Positions 35,473 to 50,400 are shown, counted from the first letter of the stretch. The stretch: 64,000 bases of DNA from Hyposmocoma kahamanoa (GCF_003589595.1 NW_020653945.1:2942042-3006041); one strand, 5' to 3'. The notes: generated by a model from the sequence alone, not told the origin. A program made the numbers and translations.

Positions 35473-38400
35473 CTGTAAAAATTGTGTATTAGGAACAAAT
35501 TATGGGTGCTATTTGAACGGAGCGAGAGACTATACAAAATCAAGACTTTAAAAACAAAATTGAACTTTTTTTTCCAATTTCTTTACACTCTTCCCCATCT
35601 TTACTTCTCAGAAGTAATGATTAGGTGAAAAATCTGCAAACAGATACTTGTTTGAAGTAAGTCTCGAATTGTTTTAATTTGTCATTCGTCTCTTTGCTCC
35701 ACTCCGTTTTCAATTCCAAAAGCGTTTTTTACAGCACATAGTGAAAAATCTATCAATTTTTGTCAGACGTTCGTTGCTCTAGCTTAAAAGTCAAATCCCT
35801 TATGTTATTTTTGTTCAAATAAAAAACGCATACGTCTGACAAAAAAGGGAACGTAGGTGGAGATTGAACTAAGTGAAAACTAGAATTTATATAGTGATGA
35901 GAGTAAAGTCAAATCGTCTTTGAAATGTTTTAAAGAAGTATTCACTTCGACTGAAGATGGAGTTAGTGTAAATATTGTTGATTAAATAAGTTAGGGGGAA
36001 TTGTAAGAGGATACTGATTACATTAAATTAGAAATCGGGGAAGGAAGCAAAGCTGGAGCGCAGGATGAAGAATGAAATGCGTAATGGGTTTTTAATAAAA
36101 ATATATTTCGGACATTTGTTCGAAAATGGACAGTTCAGATAAACAAATTAGCGTCGTAAGCTGGATTTAAACATCAGTTACCTAAAATTGTAACAATAGA
36201 TGCAAGAATTGACATTAGAATTAGAGCCAAGAAGAATAAAGGTACAACAATTTCACCAAATGGTAATTTTAAAATTACTTATGAAGTAAGAGGGGTATAG
36301 TTTAATAACATGGAAACATGTGATTATAAAGTTTTTGAGGTTAATAATTAACAATTTTTTAATTATAGCTTCTAAAAAGATTAAAATGTTTAAAAAGGCA
36401 ATTTCATTGGCCGTTACATTCACTAATTTTCACACGTTCTCACTACGTTTTTGTATTATAATTTACTTAACTAATTTTTATCAGCACGCGATTTAAGACA
36501 AATCTTAAAAACTTTTAATTTAACCTACGATGAACTTTAAACTAGGTTTTCCCAAAAGGTCTTTATTAAAATTATGAAAACATTGTTATTTTGTTCAAGA
36601 ATTGGATTCATAAATTCCTCATTACTTATTTTTAATCGTTTCGATTCTTAAAAACATTCCATGGCAGTGCAGAATCCGTCTACTATGTAACTTATTTCAC
36701 CATTTATTTTAAATCTATAATAGTTATTAAAAAAAAATCGACAATAGATATTAAATTCAAAGGCATTAATTAATGTCAGGAAACAACAATATCAAAGTTT
36801 CTAACTAACATAAAACTTAGTTCTAATTTTTGTATTCGTTTCAAGAAATCAGTATTTAATGGAACCGAGAGAATTTTCTCGAAACGTTTAAATCCAGCTG
36901 TTTGCGTTGGCACAGAGAAGCGTGCGCGTGCGCTTACACATAGCCATTGACAAAGCAAATCTTGTAATAGCCGTTGTTGCTCACAGTCGTGCGGCGCGGG
37001 GAGAAGGGGCGAGGGGACGAGCCGAGCAAGAGCGGCTCGCGCCGGGGGCTATCGGATGAGGCGCGCCGGCGTAGAAAACCCAATCTGGAAATTTAGACAA
37101 CGATCCAGATAGTAATAAAAAGTAGAAAAGAAACAGAAGATGCCAATTTAAAAGAGAACATATAACAGGAGAAAAGGAAGCAAGAGATGGTCAGAAAATA
37201 AATTGTTGTAGAAGTTAAACAGATACTTGTTCAATAAAATATTACTATAACAAGACAATTTCTTTTTTTTTTCGTTTTATTTATAAGCACTAGTAATGTA
37301 CATTAAAAATGAATTACAATCTATTCAAATACAGGATTAATAAGTAATTTACATTTCACTTAAACTAATAAATAAACAAATTATACTAAGAATTCACCCA
37401 CTGGCAATTTTCTTATTATCTTTTAAGGCGAAGACACTTTTATCATGTGTTCTTTTTATTCAGTGTCACGGGCACTATTTAGTTAAACGTCTTATAATAT
37501 CTATGTGGTCAAGGAGCTGAATGGCCTCGACGTTCATGTAATGGTGAAGCCTGCGTTGGTGGGCTTCGGCGTACTTATGAGCTATCTTGTCTACGAATTC
37601 TATTTCCAAGTCTCGATGGAGGTTTTCGTTTCGTGCGTACCAAGGTGCATTTACAATGTTCCTAAGTACTTTATTCTGAAAGCATTGGATAATATTTATA
37701 TTGGTCTTTGCGGTGGAGACCCAGAGCTATATACCATAGGTCAGACATTAGGACCTGCCTATACAATAGTAGTTCATTGCTTAAAGATAGCGTAGAATGT
37801 CTGCCAAGCAGCGAATACATATTTCTGTAACGAATGTCTAGTTCTTCTCGTTTTTTCTTGACGTGGACTTTCCAGTAAAGCTTGATGTCAAGTGTCATGC
37901 CAAGTGTCATGTCATGTCACGCAGTATTCTCATATGATATTTGTTTGTTTATAGGTTTCTTATAGCTAAAGTGTATATGCGCTGACTTTGATTCGTTAAG
38001 CTTAATGCGCCAAATTTTAGTCCATTCGTAGAATACGTTCAAAGAATGCTGCACTTTTTCTATTGCTTCATCATAGGTGTTTCCAACTGCCATTATTGCT
38101 GTGTCATCAGTAAGCTATAGTGCTGTTTTCTAGGTCTGGAATATCAGCAGTCTATAGCAGGTAAAGGATAGGGCCTAGTACACTTCCTTGAGGTACTCCA
38201 GCTTCAATTTTCTTCGGTTCAGAGAAGTTTCCATCTTGTCGTACTCTAAAGAACCTGTTAGCAATATAGGATTCTAATATTTCTGCGAACTGTTTCGGCA
38301 ATCTAGACTTAAGCTTGTGAATGAGTTCTTTATGCCAAACTTTATCAAAAGCTTGGTCAACATCCAAGAGTACAGTAGAGCAAACTTTTTGTTTTCTAGA

Positions 38401-41400
38401 GTGTTTTCAATTATGCTGGTGATTCGGTGCACTTGATCTATGGTAGAATGTTGTTCTCTGAAACCAAATTGATGGTCGGGCACCAGATTGTTTGCTTCGA
38501 GTATGGGCTTCAGCCTTTTTAACAAGAACTTTTCAAATTACTTTGACATTATTGGTAACAAGGATATAGGCCTGTAGGAAGTTGCTTCGTGTGGAGACTT
38601 CCCAGGCTTAGGAATCATAATTACCTCAGCCATTTTCCATAACTCCGGCACGAAGCTCAGCCTAAAAGCAGCATTAATAATAATAATAATTTTATTTTAT
38701 AAGAGTTGTTAATTTTACGATAGCTTTTCGAGGAAGATTTCTTAGAATTTCTCCCGTTATAAGATCGCACCCAGGAGATTTTTTGGGTTTTATCTTCATT
38801 TTAATTTTTCTTTGAACCTCTCTTGGGGTAACATGTTTAATCACCAGGACTTCTTGTAGCTATTGAAAAGCTCCTTTTTGAAGGCAATTCTCCTGTCGTC
38901 CCTTCATTGGGTTGAAAAAATTTCTCTAGGTGTTCTGCGAACTTTTTGGCTTTTTGTAAATTAGTTTTTGCCCAATCCCCGCTGCTATCTCGTATTGGCG
39001 GGATATGCACGATGGGTTTATTCTGATTTTTAATAGCTTTTCAGAGTGGAAATGAGAGTGTGTAAAATAATTAGTAGTACTATTATTAGTCAGTTGCTTT
39101 AGTACTGCTCTGATGCTTTCCTCCTTGTACTTCTTTATTTTCCTTGTTAACATTTTGGTTACGTTATTCAGTAAAACTTTGTCATCCGGTGACCTAGTTA
39201 TGTGCCACCGTTTTCTCTGTTTCCTTTTATGAGCTAGCAGATCTATTATTTCTTTTGATATGTTACTCGCTGTGATTTCCGTAGAAAGCAAGGTGTGTTT
39301 TTTGTAACAGCTTCTTGGATATTGATTATAAACTTTTCTAAACCTTGTTCAATGTCACTTGGTATTTTCAAAGCGACTTTTAGGCCTACGAGACTGTTAA
39401 GATCACTTTTAAAGCTTTCCCAGTAAGTGTGCTTGTTTACAAGAGCTGGAAGATTCTGTGAACGTGTTTCGATGATGTGTTTAGTTAAATGCAGAATTAT
39501 GGGTGAACGATCAGAGCGCATGTCATCACTTTCTTCTATATTTAAGTAGTTTGATGATATATTTTTATAAATAAAAAAGTCTATAAGGTCTGGAATTTTG
39601 TTGGTATCAGTTGGCCAATATGTTGGTTTTCCTGTAGATATTACACTAGATTTCATCTCCTGAATTCCTTTCCACAGTTCTCTTCCGTCAGTTCTCGTCA
39701 TTCTGGAACCCCAGATGACATTTTTGGCATTGAAGTCCTCGCCAATGATAAATTTGTCTCCTAGGTTATTCATAAACTGTACGTAGTCATCTTTTTTCAG
39801 TAAATGTTTAGGAGGGCAATACATTGCTGCTATAGATACAGTATATGCTTTAGTGCTAATGCATATTGCTATAGTTTGAGCTCTCCTATCCTCCCATTTA
39901 TACAATTGGTACTGTTTCAAATTAGCCTTAATGACCACACTTCCATGTATTGCATGGTATATTTTATAACCATCCATCACGATAGTTGAGTCGTAGTGCA
40001 ATGCGTTTCAGTCACAAGGCAGATGTCGATTTTTTCAGTCTCGAGGACTAATTGTGGTTCTTGATAATGATTAAGTAGTCCATTGCAGTTCCACGTCATA
40101 GTTTTAAGGTTTTCAATCATTTTTGTAGTCTAGGTTTGGTACCATTTTCTACGTGTCTCAGGCGGGCTAGTCTATCTAGTGATGCTACATATTTAAGTAT
40201 TTCATCGAGTTTATTTTCAAAACTCGGTTTACCTTTTGTGATCTGGGCATACGTGTGGCTAGTATTGTTATATGTTTGTTGCTGTGGGCATGGTGTAGGT
40301 TTCGTTACTTTTGGCATTGACTTAGTTGCCTTTGTGGCGGTCTCATCTCGTTGCCTACTGTTCGTAGGTTTTTTGGCATATTTGGACTTTATTTTCTGTA
40401 TTTCTCTGGCGACTATACGCCCTCTATAGTTTGCTGGGTGTAGTTCTCTACAATGTACGCATTTGAGTTTTTCACTTGACGGCTTCTTACAATCTATAGT
40501 AAGATGCTGTACATTTCACGCAACTGGGATTTTAGCACAGTATTTTTGTGTGTGACCATACGCTTGACACAGCTTATATTGTGGTACAAGTTTCGAGGTT
40601 TTTAATGGATGTGTATGGAGTTTACATCCCATAATAGATTTTATATTACAGATTTTGTTTAAGTCCTCATCTTTCGTGAAGGTTAGCATAAACATATCTA
40701 GAGGTTGCTCGTTTTTCCATCTTAATTTGTTGACATCTTCGAAAATTTTGTAGCCTTTGTTTGACAGGTCTTCGACATTCGTTCTGGCTAACACGAGGGT
40801 GGCAACTTTTTTGCCATCACTCTGATAGGTCTTTCTTTTTTATTTTCACATGAGTGCCAACGAAAGTTCTGAGTATTTAGCACTCTGGTAATCGATTTAT
40901 ACGACTCTTCATTCGCTGCGGTTATTTTTACACAGTTATTGCTCATAATTTTTACAATAAATGAGTCGGCTTGTTGATTTTCAGACAAAAAGTCAAAGAA
41001 GGTCTGGTAGTCCTATACTTTGTCCGCTATTATTGGGGGTGGTAGTAGGACTTTTTTAGGGCTTTTGCTTTTATGCTGCAACAGAGGCGTTCTCTTTAGT
41101 AACGTTTTTTTCAGAAGATGGTACAGTAGGTGATGTGTTGAATTTTCTTTTTTTTCTATTTCTTTGCCCTATCCACACTATTTCTTTAGCTAGCTCTTCT
41201 TTATCCGTGCAGTATTCTACTACTTGGACTTCAGAACTCTGGTTCGTTTCCATAACACTGGTTTCATGATTTCTCTGTTCCAAGACATTTCTCAATTCAT
41301 CTCGAAGAGAATTAATTTGCTTTTGCATGTCCTCATCTAAGCGTTGCAGTCGGATATTTTCAGCTTTCTCGTCACTGTAGCGTTGATGCAACATATGGTC

Positions 41401-44400
41401 CGTGTACGTCTTCAGCTTGATACTTGGTGAGGAGCTATCATTCGTAATGATTACGAGAGTAGCTGCGCCTTAGCAAATAAAAATTATGATGAGTCGGATT
41501 TTGCACAATATCTGTAACTGGTTCATCGCGACGACTGTCCGTGTCTCGGCCGATGTGCGACGACACGCAGTATCAGCACTTTATGCACACTGTACAAGAT
41601 ACAACTGTTCTCAGCGAGAACTGAACGATCAATGTGAATTCTATTCAATAAAATATTACTATAACAAGAGAAATAGAACTTAAAAATAAAAAGTAGATGA
41701 AGAAATTTGGAAGAGATAAATTTGCATAGCCAAATAAACTTGTACCTAATTATTATTTAGAATCATGTATTATGGTGGAATGTTAAAAGTAAAAGTGGAT
41801 CTAAATATGACTTTGATGCACTCGTTTTAGGTGAACTTACATCTTCCCGTTCTGGCATTGAGACCGCGTCCGCGAACGCATCGTCTGAGCTTCCGCTCGT
41901 GCCAGTTGCTCCATCTCCATAATTTTCTCTTCGCTTTCTGGAACTAAATGGTGCGTTTGGCTTAATATTTTTGTTTGTGACTTAGGATGTATGCAAGAGA
42001 TACGACTTACGTGTATAGGCTGCCTACCTTTCCAAGCATATACAGAACTGTGCGAAGTAGTATGCGGGGCGGTGCGCCGTGGGTGCGCGCGGCACAGAGT
42101 CACCGCGTCGGCGCTCGCCACCCGCCGGAGCAGCGACCTCTGGCACGCTGCGCGAAACGACCAGGGGTCGGACCCGCCACCCTGTGGAACACCATCACGC
42201 ATTTATAGCTGATTGGGAAAATATTGCTAATTTAAGAATTATCGTGACATACATATGGGCTTAGAACAATAACGCATAGAAACCTAGCCCGCACACGCTA
42301 AGTGAGGCAAATTGATTCGCTCCCAAAGGGCCTACACGAGCGGGCGGGCCGTCAGTGTTCAAGGTCAACTTGCACCGCGAACAGCTCCAGAATTTTAGCT
42401 AAAAATGACGAAATGTGCGGTAAATGAGTGTAAAAATACAACAGACAAACATAAAATAGATACTAACATCACATTCCACAAGGAAGTAACGCGTTTCAAC
42501 TTGTAGTTTTATATAAATATTCACTAAAACCTAAAATTAACCTACTACTAAAACTAGCCTACATGAATTTGATATTTGCTTCACTTGTGACAGTTCGTTT
42601 GATATGAAACTATCATTCTATGCGCTATAGTTCTAAGCATATGGGGTTATTTTTAAAATATGAACGACTATATTACTAACATTATAAACAACAACGTTTG
42701 TTACACAACTTTTTACAAAATATAATAAATATACCAAAAATAAACTTTTCAGTTACTGTTGTACTATCTGACACTTTGTAGATCTGTATTTTGCAGGCAA
42801 GTTCAAACATGCAAGCGTCCTCCAGGACGACTCCCAACCCCGTTCTGCAGAGTTATCCCCATTTGGAGAGATCTATTGAAATATATTTATTTTTGTGTGA
42901 AAGTAAAATCTGATGATTAAAAGTTATGGAACGAAAGTTGTTGTTTATGATGTTAGTTATATAGCTCTGCAAGCTTTTCAGTATTTTTAAAATAACCCTG
43001 TATAAATCAGATTGACATAAATGCGTATTTTACAATTTTTGGCAATTGGTTTGGTTTTGGATTTAAACCGTGTATTTTATCTAAACAGTTTCTCATCTTT
43101 ACAGGTTCCACGATGATGGCTGACTGAGATGGTAAAGTCATCTACCAGTAATGTCTTATATTAATATAACTAATTATCGTTAAGTTGTAAATTATTTCCT
43201 ATGTTGCTATGCCTTGCAGGGTTCATAAATAGTATATTATTGCAGAGGCCGGGAAGTAAGGGATTGCTGGACGAGTATGAGTTACAACACCGAGCTCCAG
43301 CGAGGGTATTAACACGAGTCAAGCAATTCCCGTTCCCGCCGAGGCTTATATAGTGATTTTCTCAAACAATGCTAGGAATTAATAAAATACTAAAGAGAAG
43401 AAAATGTATAATAAAAAAGTTAAAAAAAAATGATAATTAAAATGAAAAGTAATTATTGACATACTTTTCCACATAGTAGTCTGCTAAATTCTTAAGACGC
43501 TTATTGTGTATTCATAAATATTTATTTTAGTATCGTTCTTCTCACTAGAACTTATTTTCGGGACGAACATAGAAAAAGGCCAAAAAGACCGAAATAGTTA
43601 TTTTTGATACAAGTGCGGAAAGTTAGTCATTATTCACGAGTCTCGAGGCATCTTGGCCCGAGCCAGAGGCGAGGGTCAAGACGCGAGACAAGTGAAAGTG
43701 ACAAATCCGCACGTGTATCAAACGACGTTTTTTAATACATTTGCGAAAAAACTACATTGAAAGTAAAATAAAACAGTATTTAAAAAAAACTCATTTTCTG
43801 CTAGTAAATTAAAATAATGTAATACAACCACTGCAACCATTATTTAAAAGTCTATGGAAATATAGTTCTAACGTGCTGTTTTTGTTTATTTTCTGTAATA
43901 TCGGTCTGTAACCACTTTTCTTATTATGAAGTCCTGGTACTTTTGTTTAAACTTCTTTAGGAACCCGTGCACGGTAGTGAGATACAATTTATCTGTAATA
44001 CATAAAACAAATATATGCATAAAAATCTCGCCTATCACCCATTCAGGGGTAGGCAGAGACCTCCACTCGATACGTTCATTATATAGTATTTGTAAATAAA
44101 TATAAGTTTTAATGACGAATGACTTACGTCACAAAGCACATAAATATTAAATAAATATACAACTTCTTTAGTTCTGTGCTTAAGATTTGAAACAACAGTA
44201 AATTAAAAAAAAACTGGAAATGTAAAAAGCACTAGTGCGAGAAATCCAACTTTCCACACGATTTGTAGTCCGAAAAATACCACGTTTTGAGCAACTGTAT
44301 TAAAAAGAATAGTATAGCCATTGACTTACAATTATATGGACGTCGGGTCCGCGCTAAAGAGTGTCCGGACTTGTAAGGCGCTAAAATCGTATACAGAGCG

Positions 44401-47400
44401 CGACACTCCGCTTTAGTCTTCATTTGTTCTACTGACAGCGCGATACTGCGATGACATTACAATTTAAATTTCGAATAGGTTGACTTGGGACATTTTTTTC
44501 GTGGTATTTGTATTAGACCCGTCGTCCATTTATTTGTAAGTCAATGAGTATAGCATTTTATTTTATTTTACCGCCTTTTTTTTAATAGGCACTTTTAATT
44601 CTCGCAACTATGAACACTTGGCAGTTGGCTGTATGAGTATTTCTTTTGCCTGTTTACGTAGTTCATTATTAGTAGGTAGATTTAAAAGTTTAGAGAAGTG
44701 GACAGTAATGGTTTTCATACTTACTTTGCAGGCCTTGACCGGGAGGAAGTCGCATGGTCCATATATGAAAAATTTTCCGAGTTCGTTTTTTGAAAGTAAT
44801 GCAAACATTTCCGAGCATATTTGAGAAAATATGTTTTCTATGCCTGCTTAATATAAGATCTGCATACGTTTGTTGAAAGACATAAAGACATAGTGAATTC
44901 ATTAAGAACAAAGTCAGCTTACCCAAGACACATCCTGATCTGCCAGCATGTCCTTCCCCTGGTCGAGCGCCAGTCTCATCTCCGCTCGAGGACTGAGTCG
45001 TTCCTCCGGTGTCGGTGGTTTCTGTACCTCTCGCCGAGTGGTAGACTTGTCGTCTGCTGGTGTTGGCTCTGAAGCTAAGAAAGCCATGATAATTATTCAT
45101 CCAGAGTTGACAGTTACTAAAACATGTCTAAGTCCAAGAAAAAGATCGAAAAGGTTTTCTGTTTGTCAATCAGAATGTTCGTTATCTGACAGTTGTGGAA
45201 GGCGACTTACAACGCCAGTAAAGCCATCAGTTATTCTCTGAAAATACTCGCCAGAAGCACAGAATACTTAATAATTACTGCGTAACAGATACATCACTCT
45301 CATAGAAAATCGAAAATACCTATAATAGTCTACTAAATCTGACTAATGAAATCAGGCACTCATTGAGAAGAAAAACAGAACTTATACACGCGTACAGAGA
45401 GGTGAAAACAACGTTGCCCGCCGTGTGCAGTCATGCGGAACCGATTGCTAGGGTTGTACAAGGATTGTAATGTGAATGAAAGACTTGTCTGAGCTCGCTT
45501 GCACTGTCGGTGATGCACTCAGCGGTAAGCACTTATCGCGTAACCTCGGGAGAGTGATGGAGCAGACGCAGAACGTCACATAATTATAAATTCTCCAATA
45601 TAGATAGTTCTTAGGTTATCGCGAGCATTAAATATTGGAAATGTAACCATTTTTTCGGATCTAATTGTGTCAGCCGTGACCATGGAACCTGTGTCGTACC
45701 TAGTTCGAAGTATTCGGTAGCCTCAGTTTGGCGAAAACAGTGAAGGAATTTCCGAATTTCGATTCGAAGAAATTTTTCTTTGTGTTTGTTTGGTCTTTCT
45801 ATCAATAATAATAACAAATTAGTGGAGCATTTACAGAAAAGTACTAAAGTACTAAAGACATCATGATATTCGAGATGTTTAGAGAGAGACTTAGATCCGA
45901 AAAAAATTCTTTTCCGATCACCTTATACATCACCATATACATTTTCCGGCACCGTCTATCACAGCGTTGGTTCTCGTGAATGGCATTCGAAAACTGCAGG
46001 CTTACCCGGAGAAAGTTGGTGCATAGGTGTAGGGTTGTGTATGGTGGTACGCTCGAGTGTGGAGGGCGTGCTGGCTGAGCTGGCTGAGTCCCGGCGAACG
46101 CCAACACCGGCACGCATTTCCGCAAACTCTCTTGAAACTGTTGGTAATAGCGAAACTATAGCTTACAATTGCAAGATTATATATTTAATAATTTACTATG
46201 ACAGACAATACAACACGCATGATCATTCTTGCTGAGAGATGTCTATGTCTCTTGGTCACTGACGGCTCAGGATTGTTGTAAAGGTACAACAAGTATTACA
46301 TTAGTGACTAATTACACACCATCACCAGCAAACTTCTTTATCTACCAGAGAAAGGCCTCCTATTACTGATTTTTATGTCTAGCCATTTAATTTCCTGTCT
46401 TCTGTTGTCTGTTTAGCAATTAATTTATTAGACTACCGTTTGAATCCATGAAAAGGTTTCCTGTTGCAATTCATTGTCCTGTTTCAATTTATGACGATCT
46501 CCGTCAGTCGGTCGGGTGGCTTGCACACCGGTTTTAATGATCTCGCCATCTCTGAGATCCTGGGTTCAGTCCCCGGACGGCTGAATGTGCAAACTAATTA
46601 TTCTATATTGTCTCAGGTATGGGTGTTTGTGGTACCGTCGTTGTTTCCGATTTTCATAACACAAATGCTTTAGTTACTTACTTTGGGGTAAGAGCAACGT
46701 AGATAGATAGATTGATAAACACTTTATTGGTCATACACAAGAACAAGAATAGTACATAAACAACTTAAAACTAATGAGGGCAAAGGTGGTCTTATCGCTA
46801 AGAGCGATCTCTTCCAGACAACCTTTTAGTTAGAGGAAAGCTAATCGAAGCGGGAGACGTAGTGTGCCAATTTTACAAATAAAAACATAAAAATAAAAAT
46901 TAATTGTATAAATTAAAAAAATACAAAATAAATAAATGAAATAAAAACACATAGTAATTTATCAAATATTTAATAAATAACGATATATTATACCTTCATA
47001 AATATATGTATATATAAATATACCTAAATAAACTTATACTTATTAATAAATATACACATGTTGCAGACTAGGACCGTGTTAGAAGATATTTACGCAATCC
47101 GATTTTAGAAGTGGGTAGCGAATTAGAATGTCGGATTTCAAACGGGGGATCGTTCCACAATTTTGCAGTCTTAATCGTAAAGGAATCTTTGTAATACTCA
47201 GAGCGAGTGAAAGGAGGCTTCAATAGGTTATCCATTTTAGAACTTAGTTCACGGTTGTGATCATCCCCGGGGAAGCGAAAACGATCCTTAAGGTATGGCA
47301 GAGTACGAAAGCTGAGAACGTGCTCCTCACGACGTAACTTAATAGAGAGCCACTGAAGCCTTCTCCTAAATTCGGACACGTGATCGAACTTGCGCAATCC

Positions 47401-50400
47401 GTATATGAATCTGATGCAAAGATTCTGTAGACGCTGGAGTTTGCTTAACAGATCCTCATTGAGGTCAATGAAACAGACATCAGCGTAATCAAGAATAGGT
47501 AAGAGCAACGATTGCGCAAGTTCAACCTTGGTCCACACAAAAAGCAGATTTTTCCAACGCCGCAATGAACCAGAGGCAGCAAACACCCTCCTACTCACCT
47601 CAGCGATATGTGGCGACCAAGACAGAATGGAGTCAAAAAGAACGCCAAGATTTTTAACAACATTACTGTAAGGCAGAAGGAAGGAGTTGAAGAGGAGCGG
47701 GGGAATAGTGGCATTGTTTAATTTGGCGATTTGCTGCGAGCCTCCAATGACGATGGCCTGCGACTTGTTAGGATTCACCGTAAGGCCATGGGTTCGACTC
47801 CGATCGTGTAAAATCGCGAGATCATTATTAAGTTCAGCGATTAAATTGGCCACGTCGTACACAGGAGACTGAGAATAAATCTGAAGGTCATCGGCATACA
47901 AGTGATGCTGACAAGAAAGTAAGGAAGTAAGGGAGTTTATAAAGATGGAAAAAAGAAGAGGAGAGAGAACCCCGCCCTGAGGCACACCTGCAGTAACGTC
48001 ACAGAAGTTTGAATGCTTATTGTCGACACGAAAACATTGCCGACGCCCAACGAGATAGTGGCGAAATCACACCACTATCAAATTTGATACAAGGACAGAT
48101 TTCAGCATTGCTAACAGGATATTAAAGTCAACAGTATTGACCGCGTTGCTGAAATTTAAGAGAACTAATACTGTCAGATGTTGATTCGATATACCCTCGC
48201 GAATGTCATCAGATACCTTGGTTAAAGCAGTAACAGTTCTATGTCCCGAGCGGAAGCCAGATTGGAAAGGACTAAGGATATTGTAGGAACATATGCGATG
48301 TTGTGTTAATATTTATTTATAATTAATTCAAATTCAATTCAAATCTTTGGAACCAAATGTGGAAGGATATTTACCATATTGTAAGTGCATCGAAGGTGCT
48401 TCGTTGGTGGGCGTCCGGTCTGGGCTCAGCTCGAATGCGGCACCACCACCGTGCCCCCCGCCCGCAGTTGTTGCGCCGCCCGCACCCCCGCCCCCTGCTT
48501 CTGCAATACCACCTCCTTCTTTACCATCATAGTCCAGCAAACCAGAAGCCAACATCTCATGGACAACATTTCATCCAGTCTTATCTTAAAGATGCTTCGA
48601 CAAGGTGTTCACAGATATAAGTAAACTTTTTTGAACACGTTTTACAACCCGTGTGTTTAGAAATACCTAGGGTGGGCCCACACTGATATGTGGCACACTA
48701 GGTGCTCCTCACTCTCGTGTAAAAAAGTCTATAAAAGTTTGTGAGCTTCATTGTGGGAGTAGTTGAATAACATCGAGTAAGCATGAAAACTTCTCTATAA
48801 TATTATAGAATCTTGTGCATAAATATTGTTAAATGACAAAGGAAGTAGAATATAAAATGTAGAGTTCGTACTTGTAGTAGAGCTTCATATTAAGGTTCTT
48901 TAAAAAGTGTAAATTAAATAGCTAAAACCAAATGGAGGTGCAAACTCTACAACATGCATAGTTCCAATAAGAAATTTAAGGATCGGGACAAACGATTAAA
49001 CAACTACACATTATCTAGTATTGTCGTTCAATATGTTTAACATGCATGCATAGTGATTTACGTATTTTAAATATATAATTATTTATGTATTGTTGACTGC
49101 CTTCACCTCACCTCAGGATTTTAATAAAGTTGTCCATTTTTCTGTTAACATGGTCTTTGTTAGTATTTTATACACGTTTAATTCGTGCTCCGTATTATTG
49201 TGTATTTCAATATGTATTTCTTTGTGGTCATTAAAAATACCTAAGTATTTCACTCATCCTTTCATACACTGATATTACGTGGTGCATTAGGTATGAAGAA
49301 ATTTATGTCTCTGATCCTAAGAAAATTTCCAACATTTCTAAACTACAGAAGACATATCTAGGAAGAAAAATATCACTCCTAAAGCTTCATCTTACATCGC
49401 AATTCAAGCTTCACTAAGGGTCCAAATCCACTTATCAGCACATCAGCATCGTATAAAAAAATCCAAGAAACCATTTTAAAAAGTCGTTTTGTTAAGTTTT
49501 CACTCTTTGATGATTAGAAAATATTAGTTAAAATCTTTACAAGTTTAGTTTAGGTTATAAAAACACCTTCAACAATTAGTTTCATGGATTCGTGCAGATA
49601 AGTAGACGACCCTTCCATACCACATCCACAACGAGACTATCAACAGTAAATTCGTCTTATATCTCACCTGGATCGGAAGCAGAGGGCGGCAGGTGCGGCG
49701 CGTCGCAATAGTCGTCAGCACCGAGGCCACGCCCGCTGCCCTGCGCCAAGCGCCGCACCAGCGGACGAGTCACAATGTCAGATACAACCTAGCTACTTCT
49801 ACGCGTCACAGGTGCTGATTACCAATAGGGGATATAGGTGGTTACCCTTATGATCAAATCAAGTTAACGTAATTTTTTTGGCGCTCTGTGATTGGTTATT
49901 TGTTTTAAGGTAACAGTAGCGCTTAGTTTTGCGTAATATCCCCTATTGACTTGCCAATATGACTATAGCCAATTCGCGATTCAAATCTTTCTATGATCTT
50001 GGATTTCGCGGTATTGAAAAATTTGTTGTTTCTAAAAGAATTGCTCACAACTGGCCACTAAAATAGCAGGTCCTCCTCTCTAGAGTGTATGGACCAGAGC
50101 AATTTTTCTTTTTTTTCTTTGGTGAACTTTGTTTCACCATATTTCTTTCGCTGTGACGCTTTCAAAACTATTTTAAAATGCTTTTTTATCTATTATACAT
50201 TAAAACTGCGACGTAGGACCTATATAACTAAAAGTTTAATAATTTTTACATGTATATCACAAGGTTCATGCAACAAGCATGCTTTTTTAACATTCTTCTC
50301 ATAATTATTTCATGCTATGGTAATATTGACACAAAACATTCAACAATAAATACAGGTAATAAGTACATGTTCAGCATTCGTATAAAATATTTCACGGAAC

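Larger units (their letters stand above)
37256..41643 (-). mobile_element. Jockey-like LINE, full length, decayed
   Basis: 4388 bases between perfect 26-bp direct repeats, with an A-rich 3' tail at the low-coordinate end. In order on the - strand: gag-like ORF1, endonuclease, linker, reverse transcriptase, 3' region. Stops and frameshifts break every ORF, so it cannot act alone. It sits in the last intron of the - strand gene in the same orientation. Confidence 0.88.

Noticed and set aside
41837..42202. single 121-codon - strand frame across exons H and I
   Set aside because: Contains clear donor and acceptor sites between the two GC-rich blocks; more likely two exons.
44690..45100. 136-codon - strand frame over exon G
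   Set aside because: Out of phase with exon F and exon K; the alternative frame joins cleanly to both F and K.
48334..48555. 73-codon - strand frame starting MLASGLLDYDG
   Set aside because: The in-frame acceptor ttgcag at 48501 gives the right phase with exon D; the upstream extension has no acceptor in phase.
48347..48624. Pro/Cys-rich + strand frames
   Set aside because: Antisense shadows of Gly-rich exon E.
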